Both the position numbers and the translations under genes were made by a program. DNA of 41,677 nucleotides, taken from positions 1-41,677 of the forward strand of contig JNEM01006019.1 in assembly GCA_000697335.1 (NCBI GenBank). The letters run 5' to 3'. Numbering within the stretch: the first letter of the stretch is position 1; each line of letters opens with the position of its first letter. This document shows, in pieces, positions 1-10,964 of the stretch. The notes beneath the pieces are model-generated. The model was not told the DNA's origin, did not search any database, and was given only the letters and a program-made list of their open reading frames with translations. This DNA is from Conidiobolus incongruus B7586 (lineage: Eukaryota; Entomophthoromycota; Entomophthoromycetes; Entomophthorales; Conidiobolaceae).

Positions 1-1145
1 TTATATATCATATATTCAAATGTTTATTTATTTTTAATTGCAAAAAATTCCCATTATTAAAAATGCAGAGTAATAATAATAATAATAATAGAAAATTTTC
101 TATAATCAAAATAAATTACAATATTATGTATATATAATATATATTTCCCTATACTATAATTAACTTCAAATATAATATTTAATATATTTTTTAATCAAGA
201 AAATACAGTCATTATTACTGTCAAAAATAGAAACTTTATCAATATATTATAATCAGGTTTCTTTCATAATAAACATTAAAATTAATATTTATTAACTATA
301 ATGATAATATATATAAATTTCAGTACAATGATTTATAATTTGAAATGAATTGATATTTAAATTTTATAAGGAGTAATAATTGTTGATAATATTTGATTAA
401 TACCAAAATTGTATATATTGTAAAATATACTATAATATGATATGTATTAATTAATTGATGCTATTATTTTTAATTCATTTGTATTTTCAACTAATTTTAA
501 AATTCAGGATAATATCATTTAGATAATCTAATCTAGATAATATTATTGAATTAATCGCATTAGCAATATTACTAATATAAATATTGTCCCTAACATTTAA
601 ATTACATATAATATATGATCTCTGAACTTATCAAATTATTCCAAATCCACATTATAATTTAATAGCATGATAGACATAGAAAATAATTATTGACAAGAAA
701 TGAAAATTTTCTCAAATCTGCAATATAAAATGGAGTAATTAAATAATACATATTGTAAATATTTAGGTAAAATTAGTAATAATCCAATATTTAATAATAT
801 CCAGATATTAATTCTATAAGTCATATTCAATAACAAATAAATTAAAAATTAGGAAATAATTATTTTCAAGTGTCTATTTAACTACAATATTTTAACCCTC
901 TCATTAATCAAAAAATCGACAAAATTATAAAATTCAAGTCACTAAGCGCAGTGGATCAAAAATATGATATCAAAATAATTTTTAATTTAAAAATGATCAT
1001 CTGTACAAATTGTATGCTAATTTTGAGATACCATAATTGAATCAGATAGCGATTTCATATAAATTATACACTGATAAACTTGTGGTAAATACTTTTTCCT
1101 TCCCTTTAGTATTTGTAATTTTTTTTTCTATTACGAATAGCATTG
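1..1145. other. AT-rich intergenic region
   Basis: No coding exon, tRNA or other RNA could be recognised on either strand. The only structured element is a short (TAA)n run near 71-91, listed separately. The right part holds the promoter and 5' leader of the transporter gene that starts at 1146, with a pyrimidine-rich stretch just before it around 1100-1130. Confidence 0.6.
71..91. repeat. (TAA)n microsatellite
   Basis: About seven tandem TAA triplets are visible in otherwise AT-rich intergenic DNA. No function is apparent. Confidence 0.8.
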
Positions 1146-2394
1146 ATGGGTGATTTGGTGGAATTAAAGTTAATTCTTTTAGCTTCGTTAGAGGTAAAAC
1201 AATCACTAATATTATTTACTGATATTGATTTAATGCTCCATTTAGGCTATTTTCACCAATGTATCCATAGCTTTTGGTGGGTTTTGCTTAGCTAAATATC
1301 GTTATATTTCTGAAGATATGTCTAGAGTATATTCATAATTATACATTTTTATTCATTGAAACTAAATATAATTCATTTAGAATTTAGCAAAATTAAATGT
1401 CAATTTCTTCCTACCTGTGATGCTATTCATCAAATTATCCAACTCTATATCTATTAATACATTAATCCAATTTTGGCCTATTCCTCTTATTTGTACATTC
1501 GTTACACTGCTTTCGCTAGGATTGAGTCATTTAGTCAGTAGATTTTTGAAGCATTCTAAATATTGGGTCAATTTTACTAAGGCAACTGTTAGTTTTTGTA
1601 ATACGAATAGCGTTCCAACTGGTGTGATTCATGTACTTGCTTTTGGTGCCAATTCAGGCTGGTTGAAATGGGGTCAAAATGATACTCCCAGTGCAATGGA
1701 CGCAAGAGGCATCTCTTACCTCATCATATACTCTGCATTCACGAATTTAGGGAGATGGAGTTATGGTGTCAAACTATTCCAATTGGACGAAGATGAAGAA
1801 AGCCGTCCTCTCTTAGGATCTCAGCCAAGCATGAGTATGACATCGAATTCGAGATTGGATCAATTCTACAAGACTTTTAAAAATTTTTTGACACCTCCAT
1901 TAATTGGAACATATGCTGCTATGTTGGTAATCTTAGTGCCTTATCTGAAATCTATACTATTTGGAGATTTTTTCTTATTCCAATCCATCAAAAATGGACT
2001 CAGTTACATTGGCGAGAGTACTATTCCTCTACTTTTACTAAACCTAGGATATGAGGTTTATTTCGCGAGTCAAAAGCCTGATCAAGAGAGGGTTAATGTT
2101 CCAATAACACCTATCCTTATCCTACGATATTTTCTAGTTCCCGCAGTCACACTCATATTTTTGTATTTTATAAAACCTTATTATGAATTAGGAAATGATC
2201 CAATGTTTCAGTTCGCTATGATGCTCGTTGCTTCAGGTCCTCCATCGGTAGCCTTGGTTCAGGTTGCTGCATACACCAATAGTTATAAGGACGAAGTTGC
2301 ATTTCTATTGTTATATTCATATATTTTAGCTATTCCATGTCTTACAGCTTTAGTTGGTATATTTCTATATGTCATTCCCAAATGGTACGAATAA
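1146..2394 (+). CDS. PIN-like / auxin efflux carrier family membrane transporter
   Basis: Three exons (1146-1193, 1246-1326, 1381-2394) encode 380 residues. The introns are 52 and 54 bp, with GT...AG ends. The N-terminal part contains FGGFCLAKYR and LNVNFFLPVMLF, which match the first helices of the membrane transport protein (auxin efflux carrier, PF03547) family. The C-terminal half has four or five hydrophobic helices, including the family's polar-interrupted ASGPPSVALVQVAAYTN segment. Fungal members such as yeast ECM3 and YLR152C are ER or endomembrane proteins of uncertain substrate, and auxin transport is not implied. The central cytosolic loop (around residues 180-200, with LDEDEESRPLLGSQ) is short for the fungal family, which often has a long loop. 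The start is the first ATG in frame with the family N-terminus. The family call is firm; the substrate is unknown. Confidence 0.88.
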
Positions 2395-3101
2395 ATCCAA
2401 TCATTTCAACTATGTGTTTTTATTATATTACCATTATCTACAGTTGTCCTATCTATATAAGCATGATAAACTCTTGCGTACTATTTTTTATTGTAAACCT
2501 CATTCACATAATTGAAATTCCCAAGATCAAATGATCTTTCGAAAAATTAACTCATTAAACCCTAAAATGACGAAACTTAAAATAATCTTATCCATCAAAT
2601 AGGATTTTTTGTTACTCGTAAATTTTCTACCAAATTTATATATCAAAGAATTTTACATAAAAAATCTGAAATCAGGATAATATCGGAACTTAAAAGAGAT
2701 TTAATGACTAAAGAAAATAAATCGGACATAGAGATGTCATTTAAGAAAATTAAAAGCTGAAAAATTGTAAACTGCTAAATATGAATAGAATGGTTAGGTA
2801 TTTTACGGAAGGACTTACTTTAAAGGGTATTTGTTGTGTAAAGATAATAATTTTCAAAATTAAGAATATAACAATTTGATAAAGATGGATTGGTGGCTTA
2901 ATTCAAATAACGATTTAATTATGTGATATGAATATTTCAATTTTGAAGCTCTTGTAAAATTTCAATTTAGTAATTTATGATGATTAGCAATTAAGGTGAA
3001 GCCAAATAGTATACAAAATGGAGTTTTGCAGTTGATTTTAATGAAAAATAATTTATTGAAAGGTTAAGCAAGTGATCAATTCAAATAGTCAAGTTTGAGG
3101 A
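2395..3101. other. Intergenic region between convergent genes
   Basis: This 707-bp AT-rich stretch separates the 3' ends of the transporter (+) and the TMEM14 gene (-). No conserved reading frame or RNA gene was seen. Confidence 0.6.
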
Positions 3102-3570
3102 TTATTGAAGGAATAATATAGCGTAACGAATTGACATAAATAAACTAGATTAGAGTTAATAAAATCAAATCAAACCAAATATCAAATATTGAAATTAATG
3201 GTCTTACCTGAGGATACTTAATAAACCTGGAGGCATAAATTTTTGAGTTTTGATGTATCGAACTCCCATAACAATTAACAATACAACAGATAGAACTAAC
3301 CAAATTGATAAATATAAATCTTAGCTTAAAAACAATATGCTTATTACCTAAAGCAAGTAAAGAATCCTTAGAATTTTGAGATACTTTAGAAGCTGCATAA
3401 CCTACAGCAGCACCGAAACCAACACCGGCAACTAACGAAGGAGTACTGCCTAAATTGAATCTTAATAAATATTACCAAAAATTAATATATTGAATTATAC
3501 CAGCTTTAACATAACCCACAATACCACCAACACTCAATAATGTAGCATAAATATATCCTAAATAATCCAT
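3102..3570 (-). CDS. TMEM14 family small membrane protein
   Basis: Four small exons on the minus strand (3570-3501, 3449-3348, 3295-3208, 3144-3102) join in frame into 100 residues. The N-terminus, MDYLGYIYATLLSVGGIVGY, is the TMEM14 signature, followed by VKAGSTPSLVAGVGFGAAVG. Later come MGVRYIKTQKFMPPGLLS and a short hydrophobic tail. Family members are three- or four-helix proteins of about 100-115 residues, often found in mitochondria, and are linked in animals to haem metabolism (TMEM14C). Introns are 51, 52 and 63 bp. The last exon is only 43 nt and is the least certain. It is accepted because it keeps frame, has a good acceptor (ctaatctag) and restores the family's terminal LS-L-M-R pattern. 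Every exon is too short to stand out as an open frame, so this gene is easily missed. Confidence 0.85.
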
Positions 3571-5127
3571 ATTGCCTAAATGTTATTCTTATTTTTTATA
3601 TTAAGTTTAGTTACTGTTAATTATTATTATTATATGGTTGTGTAACCTCAAATAAATTATGGGTCAAACCAATTAGTTGGCACAGGTTTCAAGTCTGAAA
3701 TTTAAAAAATCACAAATTGTTTGATCAAAATATTTAATCAGATCTAATTCACCAATTATGTGAATATTTTTCATGGTTTTATCCTCTATAATCAGATGAC
3801 ATTGCATTTAAAAATTATCAAAAAATATTACATCAATTTTTTAAGTTGTTTTGGAATTAATAATGATTTAATAGAATTTTATAAAATCACATATCTGTTA
3901 ACCTTTAAAATTGGCCAATTAATCAAATATATAATACAATAATATTGTGATTTTGCTAATATCAATTCATTCAAATGAGCATATATTTGATTTAATAGAC
4001 TTATTTTGAAACCAATTGCTTCAGTTTATTTGAGAATGATTTTTACAATGAGAAAGGAATTCAATTAACATTATTCACAAATATTTCATAATAAAGTACA
4101 TTTTGACTGTGATAATTTCAACTTTAATAAAAATTTATCACCATCAATTTACTGTGTATAGTTATTAATTTTGATACCTATATTAATCCAGTAACAATTG
4201 CCATCGCTTCTAATCTGAGTTCTTAAATTATTCATTTTCAAGATCGTAGGATCAAATTTCGAGTATTAATACTGACTTGAATGTAAATAGAAATTTAACC
4301 ATACTATACCAAGTTTAAATATTTGACCATTTATTCAAATCATTAGTCATTTCAATATAAATGATATATAAAATCTATTGGATCATAACTATCAGACCAA
4401 ATTTAAGTAATTCTGTATCGTTAAATTATAAGTTTGATGAAAATTAATTATGACAGTATTTTCCAAATAAGCCTTTAATCCTGAATTTAAAAACTGAACT
4501 AGTTTTAATTTATTAATAAATAAACAAAAAATTACATTAAAATTAATGATAACATTTTATAAAAATTATCTAAATTTTTATTTAGTATATTATAAATCAT
4601 TCCAAAATTTTCTAAATTTTGAATTCTTTTAACATAATAATAGTATGATACTATGCTTATTAAATATTTTAAAACATTTTTGAAAATTAAAAATTACTAA
4701 ATTAATTTCAATGGTTTTGATTTTAGTAATCAGTCTCCAATCGTGTCGATTCCAGATAAATTAGAAAAAAGAATTTTGAGCAAATCAAATTTAATAGATG
4801 GAAATTTCAACAGAAACCTAATTTATTTAATGGTTATGGATTAATTAACGGATTGGCAAGATTGTCATTGAGAGTAGGGACCAATTATTAATAATTATTT
4901 TGATTATTTTGGCAATGAGATTGAAATTGAAATATATTCTCTCAAAATTGAAACCAGTTTCAACATCTCGTATCTATTCTTTTTCAAAAAATATAAATAA
5001 TAGTTGACTTCCTTGATTAATTTATAATAGACTTTCATTTGTTCTATCATTCTAGATATTTTTTGCATTTTTTAGCCTCCCAATTTAACGCCTTTTCTTT
5101 CTCTTTAACTGTATATTATTTTTTTCT
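3571..5127. other. Intergenic region between divergent genes
   Basis: About 1.56 kb of AT-rich DNA lies between the divergently oriented TMEM14 and NAD kinase genes and should hold both promoters. A CT-rich tract at about 5088-5108 precedes the NAD kinase start and is a plausible core promoter or initiator element. A 60-codon open frame at 3760-3942 resembles nothing known and is treated as chance. Confidence 0.55.
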
Positions 5128-6776
5128 ATGACTAATCCTATCCCTTTACAAAATAAATTTAGTCAAATGAATATCACCACATCTCATATGAACGGCTATA
5201 ATGACAAATCTAATGGTATTTACTCTTTTCAGAGCTCGACAGTTTCTTCAGATGATTTCCCAGAGCCTAGTCCAAGGTCAATACATCAAAACCTTTTGAA
5301 TTCATTAGGACATCCACCACAGCGTCAATATACATCACATCCCAATCTGGTACAAGCTGCTGTCGCTGTTAGGAAAATATGTAGAAGTTTGAGTAGACGT
5401 AAAATAAGGTGGACTTCCCCCAAACGCATCCTTATTGTCACAAAACCAGGAGATTCCAAAGTTGCTAAAAAGGCGAGAGAGTTGGTGAACTGGCTGTTGG
5501 AAGATATTCAAATACCAAGTTACTCGCCAAAATCTTCGGAAACTGACACGGATACGTCATCTTCCAGCTCTGAAGATGTAAATTCTTTAGATATGTAAGC
5601 ATTGATAATATTGACATTGGATCGTATGAAGCACTAATTCAATACTGTAGATTTATTGATCCCCATTTGACAACAAACAGACATTTTGATTATGATGAAA
5701 TACAGGTTAGAATTTCCCGAAATGACAATAAGAATACCATGCAGACGTTTTCGCCTGAAATGTGCCAATACTCGGCGGATCAATTTGATTTGGTCCTGAC
5801 GCTGGGTGGTGATGGTACTGTTTTATATACCAGTTGGCTTTTTCAAAATATGGTCCCCCCAGTCATCCCTTTCCATCTTGGATCTCTGGGGTTTTTATCT
5901 AGTTTTCCATTCTCTGAATACCAACAGACTTTAAATAACTGCTTTAAGAATGGTGTTAAGGTGAACCTGAGGATGCGGCTTACATGCACCGTATTTAGAT
6001 ATAGCCATCCAAATCAGCATTCATCAAAATCAAACAACACCCCTGATGACTTAATAGAATCTACACAGCCTAAATCATCAGGATCATTACTGCAACCCTT
6101 CTCCAATAAAAGTAGTCGTAAATCGAAGAAAAGTCACAAGATCAATCATTTAAGGATTTTATTACAAGAATTTGAAGATCAGGAAGATGACGAATCCGGT
6201 TTAAATATCGACATTCCCAATTCTGCATTATTTACAAAAGGAGAAAGTTTTGAAGTATTGAACGAATTAGTGGTTGATCGTGGCCCAAGTCCTTTCATGT
6301 CCCTAATTGAATTATATGCCAATGGGGAAATGCTAACAACTGTTCAAGCTGATGGATTGACGGTTGCTACACCTACGGGATCTACTGCTTATTCTCTCTC
6401 TGCAGGAGGATCTCTTGTTCATCCTGAAATTCCTGCTCTTTTAATCACACCAAACTGCCCTCACACATTATCATTCCGTCCTATGCTATTACCGGATACT
6501 TCCGTACTTCATCTATGTGTGCCATTTACTGCTAGAGGCACAGCATGGGGTAGCTTTGATGGTAGAGGAAGTATCGAATTAAAACGAGGTGACTACATTC
6601 GAATCCAAACATCATCTTACCCATTCCCAACAGTCTGCAAGGGTAGTTCAGCTGGATCCGAATGGTTCAATTCCTTGAATCGATGCTTGAATTGGAACCA
6701 GAGGGCATTACAAAAATCCTTTGGTAATGAAGACTCTTCTGAGGAAGGATCGGATTACTCTACATGTAATGAATAA
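5128..6776 (+). CDS. UTR1: ATP-NAD kinase (UTR1-like)
   Basis: NAD kinase phosphorylates NAD(+) (some members also NADH) to make NADP(H). Two exons, 5128-5594 and 5651-6776, with a 56-bp intron, give 530 residues. The diacylglycerol-kinase-like fold is shown by TLGGDGTVLYTSWLFQ (GGDGT at 208-212), the FHLGSLGFL block, the conserved N-E pair at 360-361 in LNELVVDRGPSPF, and ADGLTVATPTGSTAYSLSAG. The TSWLFQ wording and the long Ser-rich N-terminus without an evident targeting peptide favour the cytosolic UTR1/YEF1 type over mitochondrial POS5, but this is inference. Residues 274-356 form an unusual Ser/Lys-rich then acidic insertion between the RMRLTC strand and the N-E motif; yeast UTR1 has only a short segment there. 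The intron falls just after the Ser/Asp-rich linker that follows the first Rossmann-like strand. Confidence 0.93.
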
Positions 6777-7034
6777 ATACATATATAGTTATTTATACAA
6801 TATATATTCAAATATTTGTTACTTTGCTTTATAATGAAATAACCTCAAACTCTACTAAGTAATGTTCCAATACAATGATACTCTAATATTGTAGATATCT
6901 TTTTCACATTCAATACATTCTACTCAAATGTCGAATTTAATTGGAACTTTCAGTCCCATAATATTCCAACTCAAATTTCTAGTGTCAAATATAATAAATT
7001 AGAATCCAGTCACATATTTAAATTCGTTTTCAAA

Positions 7035-8600
7035 ATGATTTCAAGTAATTGTCAGCATTTAACCACTTTACCAGATAAAGAATTTGACAAATTTAAACTC
7101 AAACTAATTAATTGTATTCAGTATAGTTTCCTCATTGAACAGATACCCATTTGGCTCAATAATCTGAGTGAAGAATGTACCAGTAGAAACACAGGAAGTC
7201 ACAACTTGGAAGAGATGGCCAATGAATTGGTAAGTCTGTACCAATCCCTACCTATTGCAAAATGTGAAGAATGCCATAACAACAATCAATGGCTGAGTAC
7301 TTGCATCCAATGCTTTTATATGGGATGTGACCAAAACTTCAATAATTCTCACATGACACAGCATTTGAAGCAGACCCAACACGCATTCAGTTATAATTTT
7401 AATTTGAATTTGATATATTGCAATCTTTGCGAGAATTATATCTTAAATGATACTTTATTCCATTTGATTAAATTTACGAAACTGTTGATGAAGTTCCAGT
7501 ATTTGAATTCGAATTTTAGTTTAATTAAAAATGAAGTGATTTTAAACTGCTTTTACTTTCAGAAAGATTTAATTAAGACACATATGAAGTGTAAATTAAT
7601 TAGAGGTCTCAGGAATTTGGGGAGTACTTGCTTTTTGAATTCGATTCTGCAAACGTTTGCTCATAATCGTTTGTTGGTCGATTACTACGAAAAGTTGGAT
7701 CATATGCACGACGATATAGATGAATTTGGGGGTGATGGCAGTAATGGTGATAGCTCAACGGAGGGTAATGTTTGTTTGAGTTGTGAATTGACGAACTTTA
7801 TACTCGATTATTATTCAGACAACTACACACCCATCTCACCAACCAAATTCCTACATAAACTTTGGTCTACTTCCAAGCATTTGGCAGGGTATCACGAACA
7901 CGACGCTCACGAACTTCTAATGGCAGTTCTCAACCAATTGCACGAGGAAGATGAGAACCACTCATCCAATTCACTAGAATGTAAATGCATTATCCATCAA
8001 ACTTTCTCAGGGGTATTACGTTCTGAAGTTACTTGCCAATCTTGTAATTCTATAACATCTACATCGGATCCATTCCTTGATCTATCTCTCCACATTGAAG
8101 ATGCCACCAACACTGAAGGATATACCTTGCACGACTGCTTGATGAAATTTACGCATCCAGAGCCACTTCCCCCAGATTCTTATAATTGTTCACACTGTCA
8201 AAAGCCTAGACAGGCAACCAAACAAATGAAACTATTTAAATTACCCAAAGTACTATGCATTCAGTTTAAACGATTCTCACAGTATCCAACACCCTCCAAG
8301 ATTGATACAGATATTTTATTACCCAAATATCTAGATCTATTGCAATATTCACATTTGAATGAAAAATCCGCACCTGGACTGAGCCCATATCACTATCAGT
8401 TGTTCGCAGTTGTCAACCATCGAGGATCTTTGGACACTGGTCACTATGTTAACTACTGCTGGAATCGAAATCGATGGTACTTGTTCAATGATCAGGATAT
8501 TAAGCTAGCCAATGCTGAAGAAGTATATAATTCTAAGCCTTATCTCTGTTTTTACATGTTGACTACCCTGCTTACAGATAATTTGGGTAGAGGGGAGTAA
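7035..8600 (+). CDS. UBP8: SAGA-type ubiquitin carboxyl-terminal hydrolase (Ubp8/USP22)
   Basis: A single exon encodes 521 residues. Family role: Ubp8/USP22 is the deubiquitinase of the SAGA co-activator and removes ubiquitin from histone H2B. The N-terminal 60-150 region has the Cys/His pairs of a ZnF-UBP domain (KCEECHN, CIQCFYMGC, HLKQTQHAF, YCNLCENY). The peptidase domain starts at RGLRNLGSTCFLNS, with catalytic Cys199. The His box is LDTGHYVNYCW (His470), with WYLFNDQ (Asp486) completing the triad. A structural zinc site is visible as CQSCN and CSHCQ. The segments LAGYHEHDAHELL and CIIHQTFSG closely follow USP22. The Cys box reads GST rather than the usual GNT before the catalytic Cys, which some active USPs also show. 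No intron is needed. Confidence 0.93.
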   Translation: MISSNCQHLTTLPDKEFDKFKLKLINCIQYSFLIEQIPIWLNNLSEECTSRNTGSHNLEEMANELVSLYQSLPIAKCEECHNNNQWLSTCIQCFYMGCDQNFNNSHMTQHLKQTQHAFSYNFNLNLIYCNLCENYILNDTLFHLIKFTKLLMKFQYLNSNFSLIKNEVILNCFYFQKDLIKTHMKCKLIRGLRNLGSTCFLNSILQTFAHNRLLVDYYEKLDHMHDDIDEFGGDGSNGDSSTEGNVCLSCELTNFILDYYSDNYTPISPTKFLHKLWSTSKHLAGYHEHDAHELLMAVLNQLHEEDENHSSNSLECKCIIHQTFSGVLRSEVTCQSCNSITSTSDPFLDLSLHIEDATNTEGYTLHDCLMKFTHPEPLPPDSYNCSHCQKPRQATKQMKLFKLPKVLCIQFKRFSQYPTPSKIDTDILLPKYLDLLQYSHLNEKSAPGLSPYHYQLFAVVNHRGSLDTGHYVNYCWNRNRWYLFNDQDIKLANAEEVYNSKPYLCFYMLTTLLTDNLGRGE

Positions 8601-8900
8601 ATTTGCATTAGAAGAATAAAATATATTTAGATTAATTATTGTTACATATAGTAATATCATGTTTTATTTTTCAAAATTTTCAATTAATATATCGATTTTA
8701 ATGATATTTTTATAATCATTATTTAAATTCAATATCTCTCTTAATATACGGTTTTAATATTAAATAAATATATAAATACATAGAATATATGTATAATACT
8801 ATATTTAAATATTTTATTAACTAATAATCCAACCAATAATTCCAACATATTATTAGAAATCACCGCCCATTTGCCCATTATTAGATAAATTTAATTAATC
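8601..8900. other. Convergent 3' intergenic region
   Basis: This 300-bp AT-rich spacer lies between the UBP8 (+) and CKB1 (-) stop codons. Several AATAAA/AATATA-like motifs could serve polyadenylation. No gene was seen. Confidence 0.6.
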
Positions 8901-9682
8901 TTATTGCTGAAAATAAGTCAAAGCCCTTTGATTATGCTTTTTAAGCTCTTCATTTTGATATTCATGAATTTTCGTCACATCCCTAATCTTAAATCCGTAA
9001 ATTCTAGGTACATAACGTTCGTTGGACTTAGCGGGTACTATATGGGAATAAATTTGCAATAGCATATGGGGGAATGTGGTACCAAAATAGGCTCCGTCCA
9101 AATTTATATGACGGTTAGCTTTGGGTTGGTAAATATCTTCGCAGCGGGCGCAATATAATTTAACGCCCTTAGTTCTGGGGATATCGCTCAATCCTACAGG
9201 TAATAAGGGTTGACCTTGGCATAGTACTCGAGGGCATTTTCCAAAGTGGTTATTCTTCATTTTTTCCAACTATTATAAATGTTAGAAATAATTAATAAAT
9301 AAACAAATAAAATATTACCATTTTAGCTAATCCTCTCATCGTTAAAATATATCTAGCGTGAATTAAACCGTACAAGTGCTTGGCATCCTTCTCAACCACT
9401 TCACTCGTAGCATTATCCAAAGCAACACCTGAATAACCTCAATATTAATACCAAATAAATAATATCTCTCACTAATAAAATACCTAAATTATCCAAAATC
9501 ATATCCAGAGCCAAGGAAAAGTTCTCAACTTCGTTAGGTAAACCGGTCAAGTTAAAGCGATCGTTCAAGTACTCTTCATCAATTTCGCAAAAGTATTCAC
9601 TTCCTTTTAGAGATAAATACCAATCAACCCAATATTTAGTGTAATTGTCATCGGAGTTACTGCCGTTGAAATCGTCCATCAT
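8901..9682 (-). CDS. CKB1: Casein kinase II regulatory (beta) subunit
   Basis: Three exons (9682-9484, 9428-9319, 9269-8901) give 225 residues; the introns are 55 and 49 bp. CK2 beta dimerises through a zinc finger and bridges two catalytic subunits. Diagnostic blocks are GSEYFCEIDEEYLNDRFNLT, LYGLIHARYILTMRG, CPRVLC, GLSDIP, LYCARC and DGAYFGTTFPHMLLQ, then RIYGFKI. The zinc ligands Cys115, Cys120, Cys143 and Cys146 have the canonical spacing. The region after ALDMILD lacks the long acidic run (the 'acidic loop') of animal and yeast CK2 beta: here it reads NLGVALDNATSEVVEKDAKH, and exon 1 ends exactly there. The second of two adjacent start codons (9679) could also be used. Confidence 0.93.
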
Positions 9683-9999
9683 TTTACTAATAAAATTTTC
9701 AAATATTATTTAATTTAAATATATTTTTATTATTAGTAATATCTTTTACTTACAATAATTTATATTATTTATAAAAAATATCAGAATTTTTGTACATGAT
9801 GAAACAAATTTAAAATGGAATTGAATTGAATCTAATTATGGGATTTTGTTGTAATACAGCAAATTCGGTAATTTTGAAATAACTCAAAGTCTTAAATAAC
9901 AGAAATAAATTATAAAAAATATATATGTGGATTAATTATTACAATTATATATTGTTTATTAATATTGGATAATTAATTATATGTAATTAATGGATTTGG
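9683..9999. other. Intergenic region
   Basis: These 317 bp separate the CKB1 start from the URA6 stop, with both genes on the minus strand. They should hold the CKB1 promoter and the URA6 3' end. Nothing else was recognised. Confidence 0.6.
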
Positions 10000-10964
10000 C
10001 TAAAGAATGTTACAACAAGTTGGCTTATCATCCTCTTTAGCATCAGCAGCAGTACCAGGTTGCTCGACTTGAGTAGTGGCATTATTCACATTAGCTATAG
10101 CTGGGTCTTCAACAGATGTTCCATTAGCAATATTGTCAGGCTCACTGTTTAATGTGGCGGGGTCAATACTAATATTGGATATATTAGATTACTGATTATA
10201 ATAATATATATGAAATAATTTACCCTAAATCCAACACTGCTTGTCTGGTTATTTGATATACTTCATCGGGAGTTTGCTCACATGGAACCTAAAAAATTTG
10301 AATTTCATTTAATATCATAAAAAATCATGATGCAATAATAAAGCGTACCTCAGACACTTTATTCTTTCCCTTATAATAATCAATAACAGGTAAACTAGTA
10401 TTCTTAAAAGTAATAAATCTTTTCTGAATAGATTCCTCATTATCGTCCGATCTACCACTTGTTTTACCACGTTCTAACAATCTCTTTAACATCACTTCCT
10501 CTGAACACGAGAAGTAGATGACGTGGTTAGGCTCAGAGATCAATTTTTCAAACTCCAGAGCTTGATTCAGCTCTCGGGGAAAGCCATCGACTAAAAATTT
10601 GGTATTTTCAGATTGATCCAACTTGGTTTTCAGGAGATTGATGGTAATTTTGAGAGGGACTAGTAAGCCATCTTTAATGCAGTTAGAAATGGTTTCGCCG
10701 TATTGGGAATCGGGTTGATTCATTTCTTCTCTCAATAAATCACCAGCTAATGAATTGGTGTTTAATACCGATATGTTGATGATAAGTCGGCTGAGATTTA
10801 TGAAATATACCTGAAATATGCTGAAATTGAAACTCTCTAACTAATTTGGTACTCTGAGTACCTTTGCCACTCCCAGGACCACCTTTATTACATTCGATTA
10901 ATCAAAAATATATCAATATTTATCTATTATTACCTAACACAAAAATTATGACTCTATCACTCAT
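10000..10964 (-). CDS. URA6: UMP-CMP kinase with C-terminal extension and CaaX box
   Basis: The enzyme phosphorylates UMP and CMP with ATP in pyrimidine nucleotide synthesis. Five exons (10964-10934, 10882-10811, 10746-10349, 10288-10224, 10168-10000) give 244 residues. Motifs: P-loop LGGPGSGKGT (Lys17), SAGDLLREEMNQ, FLVDGFPREL, the short-LID sequence RGKTSGRSDDNEESIQKRF, and the Pro-Val-Ile-Asp-Tyr-Tyr end of the core. The kinase core ends at about residue 188 (RQAVLDLG). The fifth exon adds a polar, acidic linker and ends DDKPTCCNIL, a C-terminal CaaX motif with Leu last, the type usually geranylgeranylated. If the last intron (10223-10169) is kept, translation reads GGG TAA straight after the core and gives a 189-residue enzyme of normal length. 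The kinase is certain. The extension rests on one splice junction with GT...AG ends and an unbroken 56-codon frame. Confidence 0.9.
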
